Positions 54,336 to 64,000 of a stretch of 64,000 bases of DNA are shown here, in pieces. The notes beneath the pieces are model-generated. The model was given only the letters and a program-made list of their open reading frames with translations. It did not search any database and had not been told where the DNA came from. The position numbers and the translations under genes are program-made. This DNA is from Neobacillus drentensis. GTDB taxonomy: Bacteria; Bacillota; Bacilli; Bacillales; Cytobacillaceae. How positions within the stretch are numbered: the first letter of the stretch is position 1; every line of letters starts with the position of its first letter. The DNA lies in the NCBI RefSeq assembly GCF_021560175.1, contig NZ_CP091110.1, positions 3,660,501-3,724,500 of the forward strand, read 5' to 3'.

Positions 54336-55352
54336 TTAGAATTCCCTGTCCTTTCCAATAGAAACATAATCTTTCAGCAGAGTTTCAGGAATCTGGTTGA
54401 TCAATTCATTCACAGTCCAAGGCTTATCTGTCTTTTTGATTTCTTTGATAATTTTGGGTTCGGAATAGAGTGAAATACGACCTCCGCCAGTAACAGTGAA
54501 TACCGCTCCATTTACGTAGGAAGCCTGTTCTGTGCAGAGATACACCAAGAAGGGAGCAACGTTTTCGGCGGGACCATGTTCCTTCTCGGATTCTTCCACA
54601 CGATTATTGTTCGGATCCATCTTTATTCCATTTTCCTCCATCATCGTTCTGAGAGTTGCTCTGAAACTCATGTGACCAGGTGAATCTGCTTGGGGACAAT
54701 AAGTGTTTACGGTAATGCCAAACCTATCAAGTTCCTTTGCCGTGGATTTAGTAAGTCCGACAATACCGGCATTTGCAGCACTATAGGCACTGAGGTTGGC
54801 AATTCCCGTCCATGCGTCTGAGGCACAATTGAGAATTCGCCCAAAGCCCTGTTTTATCATATAGGGCATCGCATGGGACATCAGATTGTAAGCACCCTTG
54901 AGCTTGGAAACTGTCTGATAATCCCAATCGGATTCTTTCATCTCTACAAAAGGACCGAATCCCATCCCCGCCGCATTATTAACAACGATGTCAATCCGGC
55001 CATATTTTTCAATGGCTAGTTGGACCATTTTGCCAGCGGTTTCAAATTCAGAGACATCCCCATAGAAAGGAGTTGCTTCTCCGCCCTCCATCATGATTTC
55101 CTGTGCAGTACTTTCTGCATCACCTCTAAGTTCGAGAATCTTTTTCATTTCCTCCACATTAAACTCGGGAGTGCCTTTTACACCTAGCGATAGAAATGAC
55201 TCGTTTACAGAAACCGTATCGTTGCTTTTCGGTTTTCGATTATTCGTGATAACCTTGGCACCTTCTTTAGCCATAAAAAGAGCAATGCCTCGACCGACCC
55301 CCTGTCCAGAACCAGTTACAATTGCTACTTTTCCTTCTAATGATTTTGTCAT
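54336..55352 (-). CDS. SDR-family oxidoreductase with YxxxN in place of YxxxK
   Basis: 338 residues, longer than classical SDRs (about 250). Cofactor motif VTGSGQGVGRGIAL and NNAAG are normal, but the active-site segment reads ANLSAYSAANAGIVGLTKS: Tyr is followed four residues later by Asn, not the catalytic Lys. The Ser position is in ILNCASDAW. An insertion after beta-2 (residues about 40-75) and a 45-residue C-terminal tail (KKTDKPWTVNELINQIPETL) are extra. I recall similar long SDRs with YxxxN, so this is more likely a subfamily trait than decay. It is the first gene of the operon with GH78, with a conserved regulon element 90 bases upstream. Confidence 0.8.
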   Translation of the reverse strand: MTKSLEGKVAIVTGSGQGVGRGIALFMAKEGAKVITNNRKPKSNDTVSVNESFLSLGVKGTPEFNVEEMKKILELRGDAESTAQEIMMEGGEATPFYGDVSEFETAGKMVQLAIEKYGRIDIVVNNAAGMGFGPFVEMKESDWDYQTVSKLKGAYNLMSHAMPYMIKQGFGRILNCASDAWTGIANLSAYSAANAGIVGLTKSTAKELDRFGITVNTYCPQADSPGHMSFRATLRTMMEENGIKMDPNNNRVEESEKEHGPAENVAPFLVYLCTEQASYVNGAVFTVTGGGRISLYSEPKIIKEIKKTDKPWTVNELINQIPETLLKDYVSIGKDREF

Positions 55353-55415
55353 GTTACCATCTCCTACTTTTCAATTGAATTATCAATTCTTACTACATTT
55401 AATCTAAGATATTAA

Positions 55416-55471
55416 TATTTTCTCAAAAACCGATATATCTGTATTTCATTTTTTTTGTTAATATTATAAAA
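55416..55471 (-). promoter_or_regulatory. Conserved regulon element, copy f (SDR-GH78 operon)
   Basis: Core 55442-55471 with the TATTTTC box at 55416-55422. On the minus strand ATGAAA is followed after 17 bases by TTGAGA and GAAAATA. The core is 90 bases upstream of the SDR start. Confidence 0.7.
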
Positions 55472-55525
55472 TCTTTACTATATTTATTTTGGGTAAGTGG
55501 GCTTTCCCTCCTTTTTCCTATTTAC

Positions 55526-55564
55526 AAAAAAAACGATTCTAAAATCCTTAGATTTTAGAATCGT
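55526..55564. terminator. Terminator of the bglP-GH1 operon (bidirectional form)
   Basis: Perfect 14-bp arms ACGATTCTAAAATC (55533-55546) and GATTTTAGAATCGT (55551-55564) flanked by A7 and T7. It ends the minus-strand PTS-GH1 transcript 30 bases after the GH1 stop. Confidence 0.88.
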
Positions 55565-55594
55565 TTTTTTCTTGCCATCCATATTTTTTAATAG

Positions 55595-57055
<1,461 letters not shown>

Positions 57056-57081
57056 TTACCTCCAATAATATGTAGGATTTA

Positions 57082-57105
57082 GGGCTCCGGCTTTGAGGCC
57101 GGAAC
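57082..57105 (-). promoter_or_regulatory. GC-rich stem-loop between PTS and GH1 genes
   Basis: Arms GGCTCCGGC (57082-57090) and GCCGGAACC (57097-57105), one mismatch pair, no T-run. Likely processing or differential-expression structure between the two cistrons. Confidence 0.5.
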
Positions 57106-57132
57106 CATATCCTTTATAGATTGAACCTGGAC

Positions 57133-59197
<2,065 letters not shown>

Positions 59198-59208
59198 TAG
59201 TAGTATTC

Positions 59209-59267
59209 TGTTATCGCTTTCATGTTTATACTATACTACCATAACGTGATTTTTGTCAACGGTTTCA
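59209..59267 (-). promoter_or_regulatory. bglP promoter with two CcpA cre boxes
   Basis: Minus strand: -35 TTGACA (59254-59259), 18-base spacer, -10 TATAGT (59230-59235). A cre box TGAAACCGTTGACA (59254-59267) covers the -35, and a second, TGAAAGCGATAACA (59209-59222), covers the transcription start. Both match TGWNANCGNTNWCA at every position. Strong glucose repression is expected. Confidence 0.85.
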
Positions 59268-59342
59268 TTTGCATTTTTTTTAATACATTTAACATTAATC
59301 GATAACAACTATACATAGTAACAAACGTCCATTTAAGGTGGT

Positions 59343-59702
59343 TTATTCAAGACTTTCAACATTAATAATTTTATTTTTATCAATACCAATAAGAGACAAA
59401 AAAAGTATGATCCTTTTCCCCGTTTGAATCTTTTCAGCCATCATCCGTCGATGCCAGCCGATGGACAAGTTTCCTTCGAGCCATGACGGAGTCTGATCTA
59501 AACTAGTAAGAGTTATGCCTTACTCGGTTACCATCCAATCAGACTGAAAAGATTTCCTCTTATTTTTAAATGTATGACCAATACGTGCTTTGCCATTACT
59601 ACATTTCATTAATTGGTGAACCCCTTCTTCAATATGATCCAATGGAACTCCGCCAAGATAATAAAAAGAAACAGCGCGGAGAAAACTGACATTTACCTCC
59701 AA
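59343..59702 (-). pseudogene. Degenerate open frame with internal stop (unidentified)
   Basis: A continuous 120-codon frame interrupted once by TAA at codon 61 (59520-59522). Before the stop: RAVSFYYLGGVPLDHIEEGV and HQLMKCSNGKARIGHTF, faintly like the C-terminal part of a zinc-type MDR oxidoreductase. After it: GITLTSLDQTPSWLEGNLSI and GWHRRMMAEKIQTGKRIILF, protein-like but unplaced. No start signal other than a TTG after GC-poor sequence. It is probably a decayed gene remnant between the PTS and GH2 units. The rest of 59268-59820 shows nothing else. Confidence 0.4.
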
Positions 59703-59820
59703 GCTGTTTTATTAAAGCCTTATACTACAAAAATTAAAAAAGGTAAATTAAAAAACTAGTCATTTAAGAATTGAAAAATTCAGGCGCTATAGTTGTCTAA
59801 TTAAAGTATTAATCTTAATT

Positions 59821-62934
<3,114 letters not shown>

Positions 62935-62964
62935 TTAGTTCAAACTATGTTCTTGTTAACTCTC

Positions 62965-62988
62965 TGTTAGCGCTTTAATAGAATTATA
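62965..62988 (-). promoter_or_regulatory. lacZ promoter region: -10 box and cre-like site
   Basis: Minus-strand TATAAT at 62983-62988, followed downstream by TTAAAGCGCTAACA (62965-62978), one mismatch from the CcpA consensus. No good -35 is visible, consistent with activation by the divergent AraC protein. Confidence 0.6.
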
Positions 62989-63041
62989 TAATTGTATTTA
63001 TTTATATTAAATGGTTCACTTGGTGATTTTTTTGTCCATTT

Positions 63042-63050
63042 TGGTATAAT
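63042..63050 (+). promoter_or_regulatory. Extended -10 promoter of the araC-type gene
   Basis: TGGTATAAT (TGn extension plus TATAAT) ends 36 bases before the ATG at 63087; the -35 is poor. Confidence 0.55.
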
Positions 63051-63086
63051 AATGTTTCAGGACAAACCATATAAGTAGGGATTATC

Positions 63087-63920
63087 ATGAAACTAGAAAT
63101 GAAAAAAGACGTAATTTATCGGTGCATAGGAACGAATTTTACTAATGGTATATTAGCTTGTGGTTATATGACAAAACCTTCTAAGGAACAATCTCAATTT
63201 AGTTTTCTTATAGATTATTACAGCTGTTTCATACTGTTATCCGGAAATGGGTTTTATCATTTATCAAATGGTAAAAAGATTCCCATTCAAGCTGGTGACT
63301 TCGTTCAACGCATTCCCGGTGTTCTCCACTCCACAGAAGTAATTCCCGATGGCAATTGGTTAGAATTCTTTATCAGTTTTGGTCGTTCTACCTATGATTA
63401 TTTATATAGCATGAACCTCCTCCCAACTGATACTCCGGTCAGGAAGGTCGAATATGATGATAACTCTATCTATAGATTTAATCGGATGTTAAAACTATTA
63501 AAAGACGCTGATGATTCTGAACTCCCATATTTATCACTGAAAGCTCAGGAATTAGTATTATCTACTATTAATCCAATAACACAAACTCCTATCATAAGTG
63601 CTCAAGAAAAATTAATGGAAGAGGCTTGTCTCCTGCTTTCAACTGATATTGATACAAATATATCATTAGAAAAAGTAGCAGCCACTCTTAATATGAGTTA
63701 TGAGAATTTTCGAAAGCAATTCCGTAAATATATCGGCATTGCTCCTGCTCAATATCGAATTGAGCAAAAAATGAAACATGCAAAACTTATGTTATTATCC
63801 GGTATATCCATTAAAGAAACCTCTCAACTTACTGGTTACAGTGATACCTATTCTTTTACAAAGCAATTTAGTAATACTGTTGGAATATCTCCTGGTCGGT
63901 TTAAGCGGGATAGACGGTAA
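63087..63920 (+). CDS. AraC-family transcriptional activator divergent to lacZ
   Basis: 277 residues. N-terminal cupin-like sugar-binding domain (residues 1-150): SFLIDYYSCFILLSGNGFYH, then PIQAGDFVQRIPGVLHSTEV. C-terminal AraC DNA-binding domain: ISLEKVAATLNMSYENFRKQ, IKETSQLTGYSDTYSFTKQF, VGISPGRFKR. The layout (divergent from GH2, 173-base shared region) is that of MelR/LacR-like activators; it likely induces the beta-galactosidase in response to a galactoside. A weak ribosome binding site (AGGGA) precedes the ATG. Confidence 0.9.
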   Translation: MKLEMKKDVIYRCIGTNFTNGILACGYMTKPSKEQSQFSFLIDYYSCFILLSGNGFYHLSNGKKIPIQAGDFVQRIPGVLHSTEVIPDGNWLEFFISFGRSTYDYLYSMNLLPTDTPVRKVEYDDNSIYRFNRMLKLLKDADDSELPYLSLKAQELVLSTINPITQTPIISAQEKLMEEACLLLSTDIDTNISLEKVAATLNMSYENFRKQFRKYIGIAPAQYRIEQKMKHAKLMLLSGISIKETSQLTGYSDTYSFTKQFSNTVGISPGRFKRDRR

Positions 63921-63974
63921 AGAACTGTACATGGACGCTTGGAATCAAACATGATTTACTAACAATAAAAAGAA

Positions 63975-63987
63975 AGTGCCTGTCACC
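63975..63987. repeat. AGTGCCTGTCACC motif at the right edge (possible repeat end)
   Basis: AGTGCCTGTCACC follows the araC-type gene. I recall GTGCCTGTCAC as a frequently recurring intergenic motif in Bacillus genomes; only one copy lies in the window, so its nature cannot be settled here. Confidence 0.3.
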
Positions 63988-64000
63988 TAGCTAATTCGCC

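Overview
The window looks like a low-GC Gram-positive chromosome of the Bacillaceae type. The support is AT-rich composition, strong GGAGG-type ribosome binding sites with frequent TTG/GTG starts, YesM/YesN-like two-component pairs, lipoprotein sugar-binding proteins, CcpA-type cre boxes and a LicT-type antiterminator target. I saw no rRNA, tRNA, CRISPR array, prophage or intact insertion sequence. Nearly every gene is on the minus strand.

Layout: 1-4.5 kb is a mixed border: the start of an ABC exporter with its MarR repressor, a PadR regulator divergent from a cytochrome P450, a tandem-repeat tract and a DnaD-domain protein. From about 5 to 63 kb lies a large glycan or glycoside utilisation island. 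5.1-12.6 kb holds a divergent GH78-like rhamnosidase, an LplA-type lipoprotein and a YesMN pair. 12.8-14.3 kb holds a second P450 with a deleted SDR remnant. 14.6-25 kb holds a tannase-like hydrolase, a GPH symporter, two DUF5060/apiosidase-like/DUF5605 hydrolases, an SDR and a GH3. 25.2-31.4 kb holds GH78, GH42 and a GH43 of the exo-galactanase type, with a duplicated GH43 tail. 31.6-40.1 kb holds a CUT1 ABC transporter (SBP plus two permeases) and a two-component pair split by a third DUF5605 hydrolase. 40.3-47.2 kb holds a second GPH symporter, another GH43, a second tannase-like hydrolase and an AraC regulator. 47.3-55.4 kb holds GH3, the fourth DUF5605 hydrolase, a large GH78 and an unusual SDR. 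55.6-59.2 kb is a beta-glucoside PTS/GH1 operon with complete CcpA and LicT control signals. 59.3-63.9 kb holds a decayed gene, a LacZ-type GH2 and a divergent AraC regulator.

How it works together (inference): none of the glycosidases or tannase-like proteins carries an evident signal peptide, whereas both binding proteins are lipoproteins. The island therefore appears to import oligosaccharides or glycosides (two GPH symporters, one ABC system, one PTS) and dismantle them in the cytoplasm. The enzyme set is rhamnosidases, galactosidases, GH43 and GH3 enzymes and four apiosidase-like proteins. It would fit branched plant polymers (pectin or arabinogalactan side chains) or decorated plant glycosides; the substrate is not proven.

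The most novel element is a conserved 30-bp block (TATTTCA, 15 bp, then TTATAAAA on the plus strand). It sits upstream of six separate minus-strand units: GPH symporter plus tannase-like 1, two DUF5605 genes, GH43, tannase-like 2, and SDR plus GH78. This points to one dedicated regulon built around two under-described protein families.
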